NCBI GenBank assembly: GCA_001771585.1
Contig: MEUE01000001.1
Coordinates: 869,984-933,983 of the forward strand
Source: a candidate division WOR-1 bacterium RIFOXYB2_FULL_46_45
GTDB lineage: Bacteria; Margulisbacteria; WOR-1; XYC2-FULL-46-14
Direction: 5' to 3'
Length of the DNA stretch: 64,000 bases
Numbering within the stretch: the first letter of the stretch is position 1; each line of letters opens with the position of its first letter. Under the pieces are notes generated by a model. It was not told the DNA's origin and searched no databases. It was given only the letters and a program-made list of their open reading frames with translations. Below are positions 6,461-13,960 of this stretch, piece by piece. The position numbers and the translations under genes are program-made.

Positions 6461-7641
6461 TTTGTCCTCTGGTAGTCCGGCCGCTCGAATGAGTAGGTAA
6501 ATTTGGTGTGAACATCGTAGCGGTTTTCCAAAATCGCGACGACATCCTCGATAAAGACCCGCTCCTCGTCGGTTGGGATGACCAAAATTTTACTCTGTGA
6601 ACCTGGAAACGAGATATCGGCTTCGACCTCATGGCTCTTCGCGACCCGATTTTTCTCCCTGTCCAGAACCAAACCCAACCCCTCACACCCCTCCAGCACC
6701 CTCTCCCGCAGTTTCCAGTTTTTCTCCCCCGCCCCGGCGGTAAAGACCAGTGCGTCAAGTTTTCCCAAAACCGCTAGATACGCCCCCAGATATTTTTTGA
6801 GGCGGTAAACTTCAATATCGATCGCCAACTGCGCCCTCTGATCCCCCGCTTCGGCCGACTTATAAATGTCACGGCGGTCCATATATTTTCCGGTGATCCC
6901 AAAGAGTCCGCTTTTTTTATTTAAAATATTGTCGAGCTGGTCGGCATAAAAACCCTCTTTCTCAATCATAAAAAGGAGAATACCCGGATCAATATCTCCG
7001 CTTCTGGTCCCCATCACCGCCCCTTCCAACGGCGTGAGCCCCATGCTAGTATCAACCGATATTCCGTTTTTGATCGCCGCGATGCTGACCCCATTGCCGA
7101 TGTGCATAGTGATGACGTTGGTTTCGGCCACCGGCTTTTTGAGCATGACCGCCGCTCTCCTTGAAACATAAAGATGCGAAGTGCCGTGGAAGCCGTAGCG
7201 GCGCACCCCGTACATCTTGTACCATTCGTAGGGGACCGCGTAGGTGTAGGCAATCTCCGGCATCGTCTGGTGAAAGGCGGTGTCAAAGACCGCGATGTGC
7301 GGGATCTTCGGCCAAACTTTTTGCGCCGATTCGATCCCTTCGATATTGGGCGGATTGTGCAAGGGGGCAAGATCTTTGACTTTTTTTATCTCTTCCAAAA
7401 CCTCGGGAGTTATCAGCATGGAGCTCTTAAACTTTTCTCCCCCGTGGACTACCCGATGTCCCACCGCCGCGATTTCGGGGAGCTCTTTTAAAATCTGCTT
7501 GAGGGCAACTTCGTGGCTAACACATCCGTCGGCAATCCCGATCCTCTCAACCTGCCCTTCAACCAAAACCTCCTGCTTCCCCCAGGCGAAGACCTTATAT
7601 TTTATGGAAGAACTGCCGCAGTTTAACGCTAAAATTTTCAT
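6457..7641 (-). CDS. ackA: Acetate kinase
   Basis: The 394-residue length is typical. NCGSSSIKYKVF near the N-terminus is the first phosphate-binding motif, GHRVVHGGEKF holds the substrate Arg, FHGTSHLYVSRRA the catalytic His region, THIGNG-like MHIGNGVS and MGLTPLEGAVMGTRSGDIDPG are family signatures, and FTAGAGEKNW is the adenosine site. The enzyme interconverts acetyl phosphate plus ADP with acetate plus ATP, the last step of fermentative acetate production. No phosphotransacetylase gene is in the window. It overlaps apbE upstream by 4 bases and the GlmU-like gene downstream by 4 bases. Confidence 0.97.
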   Translation of the reverse strand: MKILALNCGSSSIKYKVFAWGKQEVLVEGQVERIGIADGCVSHEVALKQILKELPEIAAVGHRVVHGGEKFKSSMLITPEVLEEIKKVKDLAPLHNPPNIEGIESAQKVWPKIPHIAVFDTAFHQTMPEIAYTYAVPYEWYKMYGVRRYGFHGTSHLYVSRRAAVMLKKPVAETNVITMHIGNGVSIAAIKNGISVDTSMGLTPLEGAVMGTRSGDIDPGILLFMIEKEGFYADQLDNILNKKSGLFGITGKYMDRRDIYKSAEAGDQRAQLAIDIEVYRLKKYLGAYLAVLGKLDALVFTAGAGEKNWKLRERVLEGCEGLGLVLDREKNRVAKSHEVEADISFPGSQSKILVIPTDEERVFIEDVVAILENRYDVHTKFTYSFERPDYQRTK

Positions 7642-8474
7642 TGCCAGGATTTTAAAACCTTTCCGTTTGAATCGACAACTATCGCCTTGACCCCTTCAAG
7701 TGTTTTTACCAATTCAATCCCCCTGGCCGGCCCCATAACAAAAATCGCGGTAGAAAGGGCATCGGCAAAGCCGGCATCTTTGGCGATGACCGTCACCGAC
7801 CGGCAGGTTGCTGACATTTTTCCTGTTTTCGCATTAACGATATGTTCTCCCTGTTCGGAATTGCCGGAGGTGGAAAGCGCCTCTCCGTTGTTTAAAAGGA
7901 TGGTTTCTTTTGTGTCGGCCAGTCCGATCTTCCACGGACCGCCGATCGCCGCCATACTGCTTCTCATATCTATCAGCGCCGATTTAACCCCGCGCTTTAT
8001 AAGCGCCTGCCGCGCTTTTTCAACCGCGAAACCTTTCCCCATCCCCCCCAAATCAATCTGCAGTTTCGGGTCTTTTATAAAAACATTTTTGTGGAACGGT
8101 TCAAGTGCAACCTTGCTGTAATCTTTGAGGGTCACGTCAAACGCTCCGCGCGTAAGGTTTGAAACAAAAAGCGCCTGTTCGATCGCGGCAAAAGTCTCTT
8201 TCGCCACCGCCACTTTTTCCACTCCCGCCGCCCGGTTGATCTTGCTCAACTCGCTCTTTTCGTCGTACTTGTCCAGAAGCCCGGCAATGCGTTTAATTGT
8301 ATCAACCGCCTCTTTCACATGTTCGGGAGAGCCGGGATGGTTGACCACAACCCGCAGTTCTGTCCCCATCACTCTCATGCGGATGACCGAATTGTTGCGA
8401 ATATTCCTTGAATAAGTTACCGCCGCCGCCACCAGCAAAACAATAACCAGGGTGAAAATAACTAGCCGTTGCAT
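7638..8474 (-). CDS. apbE: FAD:protein FMN transferase
   Basis: The 278-residue protein has one N-terminal hydrophobic segment (residues 3-20) that would anchor it outside the cytoplasmic membrane; there is no lipobox Cys. The ApbE signatures are present: MGTELRVVV near the start, FDVTLKDYSKV, IDLGGMGKGFAVEKA (the FAD/Mg site) and FADALSTAIFVMG near the C-terminus. Family enzymes attach FMN covalently to Thr or Ser of Rnf/Nqr subunits and other extracytoplasmic flavoproteins. No Rnf or Nqr gene is visible here. It is the first gene of the leftward operon and is divergent from pyrB. Confidence 0.92.
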   Translation of the reverse strand: MQRLVIFTLVIVLLVAAAVTYSRNIRNNSVIRMRVMGTELRVVVNHPGSPEHVKEAVDTIKRIAGLLDKYDEKSELSKINRAAGVEKVAVAKETFAAIEQALFVSNLTRGAFDVTLKDYSKVALEPFHKNVFIKDPKLQIDLGGMGKGFAVEKARQALIKRGVKSALIDMRSSMAAIGGPWKIGLADTKETILLNNGEALSTSGNSEQGEHIVNAKTGKMSATCRSVTVIAKDAGFADALSTAIFVMGPARGIELVKTLEGVKAIVVDSNGKVLKSWQ

Positions 8475-8486
8475 AGGTACTTATGA

Positions 8487-8492
8487 TATAAT
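8487..8492 (+). promoter_or_regulatory. -10 element for a leaderless pyrB mRNA
   Basis: TATAAT ends 7 bases before the GTG start at 8500, with no Shine-Dalgarno in between. Confidence 0.55.
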
Positions 8493-8499
8493 AATTACG

Positions 8500-9435
8500 G
8501 TGCAAATTCAATCCGGAAAAGATCTTCTCGGTCTCCGCGAGCTTCCCGAAGCGGACATTGAATCAATTCTCAAAACCGCCGCTTCGATGAAAGAAATTTT
8601 TACCCGCCCGGTCCGCCGCGTCCCACCGCTCATCGCAAAAAATATCGTTACCCTTTTTTATGAGCCGAGTACCCGCACCGCCGCCTCGTTCCATCTGGCG
8701 GCCAGGATGCTCTCCGCCAGCGTAAACAACATCCAGGTCACCTCCTCTTCCGTAAAGAAAGGGGAGACCTTGATTGATACGGTCAAAAACCTGGAAGCGA
8801 TGGGAATGGACGCGGTCATCATCCGCCACTCGATGGCGGGAGCGCCGCATTTGGTGGCGCAAAACATCAAGGGCTCGGTAATCAACGCCGGGGACGGCTT
8901 CAACGAACATCCGACCCAGGGACTGCTCGATATCTTCACCATGCGGGAGAAGAAGGGGAAATTAAAAGATAAAAAGGTGTTGATTGTCGGTGATATTCTC
9001 CACTCCCGGGTCGCGCGCTCAAATATCTGGGGACTAAAAACACTGGGAGCAAAAGTAACGGTAGTCGGCCCGCCAACGCTCATTCCAAAAGATATCGAAA
9101 AGACCGGAGTGACGGTTTCTTATAATCTTGATAAAGAAATAAAAGACGCGGACTTTGTCAATGTTTTAAGAATCCAGCTGGAACGGCAGGAGGCGGGGCT
9201 TTTTCCTTCGCTTGAAGAATACCACAAGCTCTACGGGATCAACGCCGAGCGGCTGAAGAAAGCAAAGAACGATGTGGTGGTCATGCATCCCGGACCGATC
9301 AACCGCGGAGTGGAAATCTCCTCCGACGTCGCCGACGGACCGTATAATGTTATTCTCGACCAGGTTACCAACGGTGTAGCAGTTCGAATGGCGGTTTTGT
9401 TCCTCTTGTTGGGCGGCAAAAGGGCTAAAAGATAA
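8500..9435 (+). CDS. pyrB: Aspartate carbamoyltransferase catalytic subunit
   Basis: The protein is 311 residues when started at GTG 8500. An upstream ATG at 8452 would add 16 unconserved residues and place the TATAAT inside the gene. FYEPSTRTAASF is the carbamoyl-phosphate motif, HSMAGAPH and FNEHPTQGLLD are active-site loops, and MHPGPINRG is the aspartate-binding C-terminal motif. It makes N-carbamoyl-L-aspartate, the committed step of pyrimidine synthesis. No PyrI regulatory subunit or dihydroorotase follows, so the gene is monocistronic; pyrE is 3.8 kb away. It converges on the next gene with a 12-base gap. Confidence 0.96.
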   Translation: MQIQSGKDLLGLRELPEADIESILKTAASMKEIFTRPVRRVPPLIAKNIVTLFYEPSTRTAASFHLAARMLSASVNNIQVTSSSVKKGETLIDTVKNLEAMGMDAVIIRHSMAGAPHLVAQNIKGSVINAGDGFNEHPTQGLLDIFTMREKKGKLKDKKVLIVGDILHSRVARSNIWGLKTLGAKVTVVGPPTLIPKDIEKTGVTVSYNLDKEIKDADFVNVLRIQLERQEAGLFPSLEEYHKLYGINAERLKKAKNDVVVMHPGPINRGVEISSDVADGPYNVILDQVTNGVAVRMAVLFLLLGGKRAKR

Positions 9436-9447
9436 ATTAATCGCTTA

Positions 9448-10920
9448 TTAGGAAGGGCGGGGAACGAATTTATACTTATTTGCCAGAATAAAACGCTGGA
9501 CTTCCTCCAAACCCCTTTCCTCTCCTCCGATCAGGCCTTTGACCATTTTTGGAAGATTTCTCTTTCCACTCCTAAGGTATTCGCCGTCTAATTCTGGATT
9601 TTCTTTTATCTCAACCAGAAGGCGCAAAGAAAACGAATCTCCTTTGTACGCTTTTTCGAGAAGGAATAACAGGAACGCATCCCTGGTCCCGTAAATCTCC
9701 GAGGGACAGCTTAAATGATAAGATAATTTCGAAAAGTTTTCTGCCAGTACCCGCAATCCTTCTTCTGAAAGACAGCCCACCATTTTCATAAAAATTTTAC
9801 ATTGATTAAAATGGTCCAAATATGAATTTTTTATCCACCTTTCGATTATTTTTTCTTCTATATATTTTATTGCCTTGACATTACCCTTTCCCGCTAAATG
9901 TAAAATTCTTAAAGGAAACACATCCCCTACCCCGTCAAGATCTTCAGAATTGTATAAGAGCATGGCCCTGGTATTGTCATTAAATTTTATAAGATCCTCT
10001 ATCGAAAGAAGATTGACCGCCCGCCTGAAAATCGCAATATCCTGCAAAAAGAGATGGCCATACCCTTCCCACGCTTTTATCCAGCCGGTTACGGTTTGGA
10101 TGGCCTTTCTGCCCCCTTCTTCGGCCAAACGGACTGTCTCTTTTAACACTTCAAAAGAGACGCCTTCGGAAGGAAGGGAGGGACCGGCTCTTCCTGGCTC
10201 TTCCGGCAAAACTTCCAACAGCCCCTCATAAAGCCCTACTCTGACTAAATGTTCAATGTATTCAACGGAACAGTCGTTTCTTTTATTTTGAAGATATTTA
10301 ACGGCTGCGGCATTCCCTTTTTGGGCCAGTTCGATCATCTTTGCAAGTTGCAGGTCTTCTACCCCGTCGGCATTGCCCGGATTATAATTGAAATCATCCC
10401 GATTGACTAAAGCCGCCAGAGCATCAAAAGATAAGCAATCCAAAATCCGCTTAAAAAGCCCGGATTGGCTTAAAACCCTTGTCCGATAAAGGGGCATGCC
10501 CGTCATGTCGCGCTCCAGACGGCCGACCGCTTCAATGTCTCCTTTTTCGGCAGATTCAACCAGGTACAAATAAAGCGGCACAATTAAATCCTTCTCTTCT
10601 TGCTCGTCCATACCTTCAAACTCCGGAGAATCAAGCGCATCAGAAATCGCTTTTGGCCCTAAAATGTTTAGGGCCTTGATTAAAACAATCTTCTGTCGGG
10701 ATAAGGACCGAAAAAGAGAGAAGGTCGTTTCCCCTCCGGCGGAAAGTATCCTTGAAAAGACCGGGCGGGCGATCGGCAGTCCGCAGGCCAGCAAAGTGTC
10801 GATTAGAGCTTCCATCTTCTCCCCGCCCTCTGCTATCCGGCTTTCAAAAAATCTTTTCGCGTCAAAATCAACCGCGCAGCTGACATCCATCGCGATCATC
10901 TTCGGTAAAACATTTCTCAT
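9448..10920 (-). CDS. Hypothetical helical-repeat protein, 490 residues
   Basis: The start is taken at ATG 10920 because AAGGAG lies 11 bases upstream; longer in-frame starts lack support. The protein is mostly helical and hydrophilic, with recurring segments of the kind LAEKGNVKAIKYI, LAQKGNAAAVKYLQ and SAEKGDIEAVGRL, each around a small-residue turn. This resembles a solenoid of short alpha-alpha repeats (Sel1- or ankyrin-like in shape, but not a clear match). There is no signal peptide. It follows nnrE by 91 bases on the same strand and may be read from the same promoter. Function is unknown; a protein-binding scaffold is plausible. Confidence 0.65.
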   Translation of the reverse strand: MRNVLPKMIAMDVSCAVDFDAKRFFESRIAEGGEKMEALIDTLLACGLPIARPVFSRILSAGGETTFSLFRSLSRQKIVLIKALNILGPKAISDALDSPEFEGMDEQEEKDLIVPLYLYLVESAEKGDIEAVGRLERDMTGMPLYRTRVLSQSGLFKRILDCLSFDALAALVNRDDFNYNPGNADGVEDLQLAKMIELAQKGNAAAVKYLQNKRNDCSVEYIEHLVRVGLYEGLLEVLPEEPGRAGPSLPSEGVSFEVLKETVRLAEEGGRKAIQTVTGWIKAWEGYGHLFLQDIAIFRRAVNLLSIEDLIKFNDNTRAMLLYNSEDLDGVGDVFPLRILHLAGKGNVKAIKYIEEKIIERWIKNSYLDHFNQCKIFMKMVGCLSEEGLRVLAENFSKLSYHLSCPSEIYGTRDAFLLFLLEKAYKGDSFSLRLLVEIKENPELDGEYLRSGKRNLPKMVKGLIGGEERGLEEVQRFILANKYKFVPRPS

Positions 10921-11011
10921 TATTTCGTTGTCTCCTTTTTTCCCATCAAATGTATATCGTCCATGGTTTGTAAAAATTTCACTTGCGCAGAAAATTTTTT
11001 TGGCAGGAAAA

Positions 11012-11605
11012 CTAGAAAGTAATCCCAATATCCCTAACTATTATCTCCCCGCAAACTTTTGGTCCGTCATTTTTATAAAACCCGTTTTTCGGAGCGACAA
11101 ATGTAACGGTTTTTGTTGCCTTAATAGCACAACCTAAAATTTTCCCGGTAGTCGCATCTAATCCGGACGGCACATCAATCGCCAAAACCGGCTTCCCCAA
11201 AGAATTAATTTTTTCGATGATACCTTTGTACGGTTCTTTTACTTCTGAAGAAAGGCCGATTCCAAAAATCGCATCAATAACAACCTCTGCCCCGGAAACT
11301 TTTTTAACAAAGCGGGCCTTCATCTTTTTTAAAATCTCGTAATTGGTCTTCGCGTCTCCATGCGGCTCACCAAGCAACAGGATTTTTACTTTGCGGCCAT
11401 GATTGATAAGGTGCCGCGCCGCCACCAGCCCATCCCCGCCATTGTTCCCCTTTCCGCAGACAACCAGAAAAGAAGCTCCCATAGTCATAGCGATTTCGGC
11501 AACCGAGCGGCCGGCGTTTTCCATGAGGATTAAAGAAGGGACGCGGAATTTTTCCTGCACCAGAAGATCAAACTCTTTGGCTTTACTCTTCGATAAGAAT
11601 CGCAT
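11012..11605 (-). CDS. nnrE: NAD(P)H-hydrate epimerase (YjeF N-terminal domain)
   Basis: The 197-residue protein corresponds to the N-terminal half of bifunctional Nnr proteins. VVCGKGNNGGDGLVAARHL (about residues 48-66) is the family signature, and VVIDAIFGIG and VLAIDVPSGLDATTG complete the Rossmann-like active site. It epimerises damaged R-NAD(P)HX to the S form for repair by the dehydratase. The ADP-dependent dehydratase half (NnrD) is absent here and must be elsewhere if present. It overlaps the ferredoxin gene by 23 bases, an unusually long overlap, so the two are surely co-transcribed. Confidence 0.93.
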   Translation of the reverse strand: MRFLSKSKAKEFDLLVQEKFRVPSLILMENAGRSVAEIAMTMGASFLVVCGKGNNGGDGLVAARHLINHGRKVKILLLGEPHGDAKTNYEILKKMKARFVKKVSGAEVVIDAIFGIGLSSEVKEPYKGIIEKINSLGKPVLAIDVPSGLDATTGKILGCAIKATKTVTFVAPKNGFYKNDGPKVCGEIIVRDIGITF

Positions 11606-11774
11606 CTACCGGGCACATATCTTCGATCTCTTCGAGGTTTCCCGCATTGCCCGATTCGCAATGCTGGGATTTAACGATGGCTTTTCCGTCTGAGCTCATC
11701 CCGAAAACTTCTCCGCAGGCATCAATGCAGAGCCCGCAGCCGATGCAGAGGGACTCGTCAACTCTAATTGTCAT
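11583..11774 (-). CDS. Small [4Fe-4S] ferredoxin
   Basis: The 63-residue protein has C10-x2-C13-x2-C16 and C54-P, the pattern of a single [4Fe-4S] ferredoxin. C20 takes the place of the proline-linked fourth ligand of two-cluster ferredoxins, and C39 is extra. It is an electron carrier whose partner is unknown; NnrE and the DUF1858 protein are its operon neighbours. Its start overlaps the DUF1858 stop by 4 bases. The small size and Cys spacing make the identification firm. Confidence 0.9.
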   Translation of the reverse strand: MTIRVDESLCIGCGLCIDACGEVFGMSSDGKAIVKSQHCESGNAGNLEEIEDMCPVDAILIEE

Positions 11775-11968
11775 TTGTTTAACTCCTTTAACAGTTCGTC
11801 CAGGGCAAGCCCGTGCACTTCGCAGGCCTGGGAAAGAGTTTCCCCGGAAGCGATTGAACAGCCGAGGCAGTGCATCCCTTTTCCCATCAGTATCGGAGCC
11901 GCTTGTGGGTTGATCTTCAAAATCTCCGCTATGATCGTATCTCCGGTTATTTGTTTTTTCTCTTCCAT
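11771..11968 (-). CDS. DUF1858 domain protein
   Basis: The 65-residue protein consists of one DUF1858 domain: TIIAEILKINPQAAPILMGKGMHCLGCSIASGETLSQAC. The paired Cys in HCLGC are conserved in the family, which is found alone or fused to hybrid-cluster proteins and may bind metal or take part in thiol redox chemistry. It is first in a tight operon with ferredoxin and nnrE. TATAAT ends 6 bases before the ATG, with TTGAGT 17 bases further upstream, so the mRNA looks leaderless. Confidence 0.88.
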   Translation of the reverse strand: MEEKKQITGDTIIAEILKINPQAAPILMGKGMHCLGCSIASGETLSQACEVHGLALDELLKELNK

Positions 11969-11974
11969 GCTTCT

Positions 11975-11980
11975 ATTATA
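11975..11980 (-). promoter_or_regulatory. -10 element of the DUF1858-ferredoxin-nnrE operon
   Basis: On the minus strand TTGAGT (12003-11998) and TATAAT (11980-11975) are 17 bases apart, and TATAAT ends 6 bases before the ATG at 11968. There is no Shine-Dalgarno. Confidence 0.65.
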
Positions 11981-11992
11981 CTAAATGCCAAA

Positions 11993-13018
11993 CTAAAACT
12001 CAACCTGCACCATTGCCAGCAAACTCTTGCTGAAGTCGGAAGCGGTCTCAACTTTTTGCAGGCGGGCGTTGGCGACAAACTTGATCTCCTTGGTCTTATA
12101 ATAATTCATGCCGAAAGTGTAAGCTAAAATGCTGTCTCCCTCCTGATCGAGGTTCGGATCCCAGCTTTCATAAACCAAAATATTTTCAATTTGCGGAGAG
12201 AGGTTCTGGACAATGATGTTATAAAAATCGAGGGTGCGGTTGGTCCCGGTCTTGTCGGTCCCGTTGGCGTATTCGAAGATGCCGGTAAACATCCCCTGGG
12301 TCGACTTGAAATACGCTCCAAAGTTGCCTCGATTCTTCCCGTTGTAGGTCCCGAGATATTCCGAGATCCCCAATTCGGCGGCATCCTTTATTTTCATAAT
12401 ATATCTGCCGACAAAATCTTTCGATTTTGAAGCGCCGACAACCGATCCCTGCCCGTTTACGATCGCCAGGTCATAAGAACCTCCCGCGTCGCGAGAGTAG
12501 TTTTGGATCCCGTAATCTTCCCGGTCCCAAAAACAGGTATTATAGAAAGCACGGGTCATATCGTATTTTTTGGAAGAGCTCAACCACAGATCATAGCCAA
12601 ACGGCAGAGGGAAGCGGCCAAAACGAAAGATGTTTCCCTGCCCAATCAGGTTTGGGACATCGATATAGACATCCCCCAAGGCAACCGCGCCGGAGGTGGG
12701 AACACTTTGCAAATCGATTTCGGTCCGGTAGGTAACTCCGCCGCTTAGTTCTCCGGTCGCCCGAACGATAGTAGGCCCCAAATAAAACGATTCGGAGGTA
12801 TTTCCTCCCCCCATCCCAAAACGGACCTGGGTGTAGCCGCTCAATACGGCAATATTACTCGCCGCGGACTTCGCTTCTTTCGGCTTGAGGTCGATCTTGA
12901 CCGGCTGGTTGCTCTTTGGCTGCGTAACGGAAGTGTAAGGAGCCGGATAGGTTACGGCATAAGATAAGGAAGAAAAAAGAAATAAAGATAAAAAGAGGCC
13001 AAGCGTTTTGCGTAACAT
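11993..13018 (-). CDS. Outer-membrane porin-like beta-barrel protein
   Basis: The 341-residue product starts at ATG 13018 with a clear signal peptide (LRKTLGLFLSLFLFSSLSYA), since the upstream ATG overlaps the -10. The mature part alternates aromatic and polar residues in beta-strand fashion (YTQVRFGMGG, IFRFGRFPLPFGYDLWL, ILAYTFGMNYY) and ends in Phe (VQVEF), the usual C-terminus recognised by the BAM complex. It looks like a porin related in style to the phosphate-selective OprO/P group, though substrate cannot be read. TATAAT (13034-13029, minus) ends 10 bases before the start, so the leader is very short. Confidence 0.78.
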   Translation of the reverse strand: MLRKTLGLFLSLFLFSSLSYAVTYPAPYTSVTQPKSNQPVKIDLKPKEAKSAASNIAVLSGYTQVRFGMGGGNTSESFYLGPTIVRATGELSGGVTYRTEIDLQSVPTSGAVALGDVYIDVPNLIGQGNIFRFGRFPLPFGYDLWLSSSKKYDMTRAFYNTCFWDREDYGIQNYSRDAGGSYDLAIVNGQGSVVGASKSKDFVGRYIMKIKDAAELGISEYLGTYNGKNRGNFGAYFKSTQGMFTGIFEYANGTDKTGTNRTLDFYNIIVQNLSPQIENILVYESWDPNLDQEGDSILAYTFGMNYYKTKEIKFVANARLQKVETASDFSKSLLAMVQVEF

Positions 13019-13059
13019 GTATGGAAGCATTATAACATGCCGGACGGCTTATAAACTGC

Positions 13060-13196
13060 AAGGCGGAGGCATAGGCACAGGCATAGGTAAGGAGAAGGAA
13101 AGGAAAATAAAAATTATAATATTTAATTTTTCCCGCTTTCCTTTTTTTCTTTCCTCTCCTTTACCTTCCTATTCCTATGCCTGCGCCTACGCCTTT
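13060..13196. repeat. Short-word imperfect inverted repeat
   Basis: The left arm (13060-13107) is made of AGGCATAGGCAC-like words and AAGGAGAAGGAAAGG. An AT-rich centre follows, then a right arm (about 13136-13196) of CTTTCC words and CCTATGCCTGCGCC words, which are imperfect complements. It fills the gap between the divergent porin and pyrE genes. No gene is seen in it. Confidence 0.65.
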
Positions 13197-13218
13197 GTAT
13201 TACCCTCTTTATGCATGC

Positions 13219-13224
13219 TATAAT
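13219..13224 (+). promoter_or_regulatory. -10 element for a leaderless pyrE mRNA
   Basis: TATAAT ends 7 bases before the ATG at 13232; no Shine-Dalgarno is present. Confidence 0.55.
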
Positions 13225-13231
13225 TAAAATA

Positions 13232-13744
13232 ATGAAAGAGGAACTCAAAAAACTGCTCAAAGCTACCGGCGCCGTAAAGTTCGGAGAGTTCACTCTGTCA
13301 TCGGGCAAAAAATCGGACTTTTACGTCGACTGCCGCAAAGTTACGCTTCATCCTCAAGGTGCAAAACTGATCGGAAAAATCATCCTTGAAAAAATCAAGG
13401 GGTTAAAGATCGACGCGGTTGGAGGAATGACGATGGGAGCCGACCCGATCATCGGCGCGGTGATAACCTTGTCCGACCTCCCCGGCTTCATCGTCCGCAA
13501 AAAAGCGAAAGAACACGGGACCAAACAGAAAATTGAAGGGATTATTGAAAAGGGTTTTAATGTATTAATAGTGGAAGACGTCGCGACGACCGGGGCATCC
13601 GCACTTGAGGCCATCACCGCTGCGGAAGAAGCCGGAGCGAAAGTTGTCAAAGTTATTTCTGTCGTCGACCGCGAAGAAGGGGCCTCCGAGGCGCTCAAAA
13701 ATTATTCTTTCGATCCGATTTTCAAAAAGTCTGATCTTGCCTGA
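13232..13744 (+). CDS. pyrE: Orotate phosphoribosyltransferase
   Basis: The 170-residue protein starts at ATG 13232; an earlier ATG at 13211 would precede the -10 and adds unconserved residues. FGEFTLSSGKKSDFYVDCRKV is split by the family start motif SGKKSDFY, and VLIVEDVATTGASALEA is the PRPP-binding motif with the two acidic residues. It converts orotate plus PRPP to OMP. The short length is normal for the PyrE class found in archaea and some bacteria. It stands alone upstream of tRNA-Thr. Confidence 0.95.
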   Translation: MKEELKKLLKATGAVKFGEFTLSSGKKSDFYVDCRKVTLHPQGAKLIGKIILEKIKGLKIDAVGGMTMGADPIIGAVITLSDLPGFIVRKKAKEHGTKQKIEGIIEKGFNVLIVEDVATTGASALEAITAAEEAGAKVVKVISVVDREEGASEALKNYSFDPIFKKSDLA

Positions 13745-13778
13745 TAAACTGATTTCCTGATATACTGATTTTCTGATC
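13741..13778. repeat. CTGAT-word repeat tract
   Basis: CTGAT recurs five times at 8-10 base intervals (CTGATAAA, CTGATTTC, CTGATATA, CTGATTTT, CTGATCT) between pyrE and tRNA-Thr. Confidence 0.6.
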
Positions 13779-13779
13779 T

Positions 13780-13852
13780 GCCCGTGTAGCTCAGTTGGTA
13801 GAGCATTTCCATGGTAAGGAAAAGGTCGTCGGTTCGATTCCGACCGCGGGCT
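13780..13852 (+). tRNA. tRNA-Thr (anticodon GGT)
   Basis: The acceptor GCCCGTG pairs with CGCGGGC and the discriminator is T. The D arm is GCTC-AGTTGGTA-GAGC, the anticodon stem TTTCC/GGAAA carries loop ATGGTAA (anticodon GGT), and the T loop is TTCGATT. CCA is not encoded. It lies just upstream of tuf, as tRNA-Thr does in many bacteria. Confidence 0.95.
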
Positions 13853-13853
13853 G

Positions 13854-13889
13854 TTGACTTTTTTGAGCATTGCTGTGTATAATTATAAT
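13854..13889 (+). promoter_or_regulatory. tuf promoter
   Basis: TTGACT (13854-13859) and TATAAT (13878-13883) are separated by 18 bases; a second overlapping TATAAT sits at 13884-13889. Transcription would start near 13890-13897 and give a leader of about 65 bases with AAGGGAGG before tuf. Confidence 0.7.
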
Positions 13890-13960
13890 GTTGGGAAGGT
13901 TGGGGTAGAACATTGTTCTACCCGTACACTGAGAAAAAAATCTAAGGGAGGAAACAAAAA

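Noticed and set aside
6291-6758. 155-codon minus-strand frame overlapping ackA and the GlmU-like gene
   Set aside because: It lies in another frame of two well-supported genes; the product is Arg/Trp-rich and unlike any family.
8452-8499. Upstream ATG for pyrB at 8452
   Set aside because: It would put the TATAAT inside the gene and adds 16 residues unlike PyrB N-termini; GTG 8500 fits the promoter and family length better.
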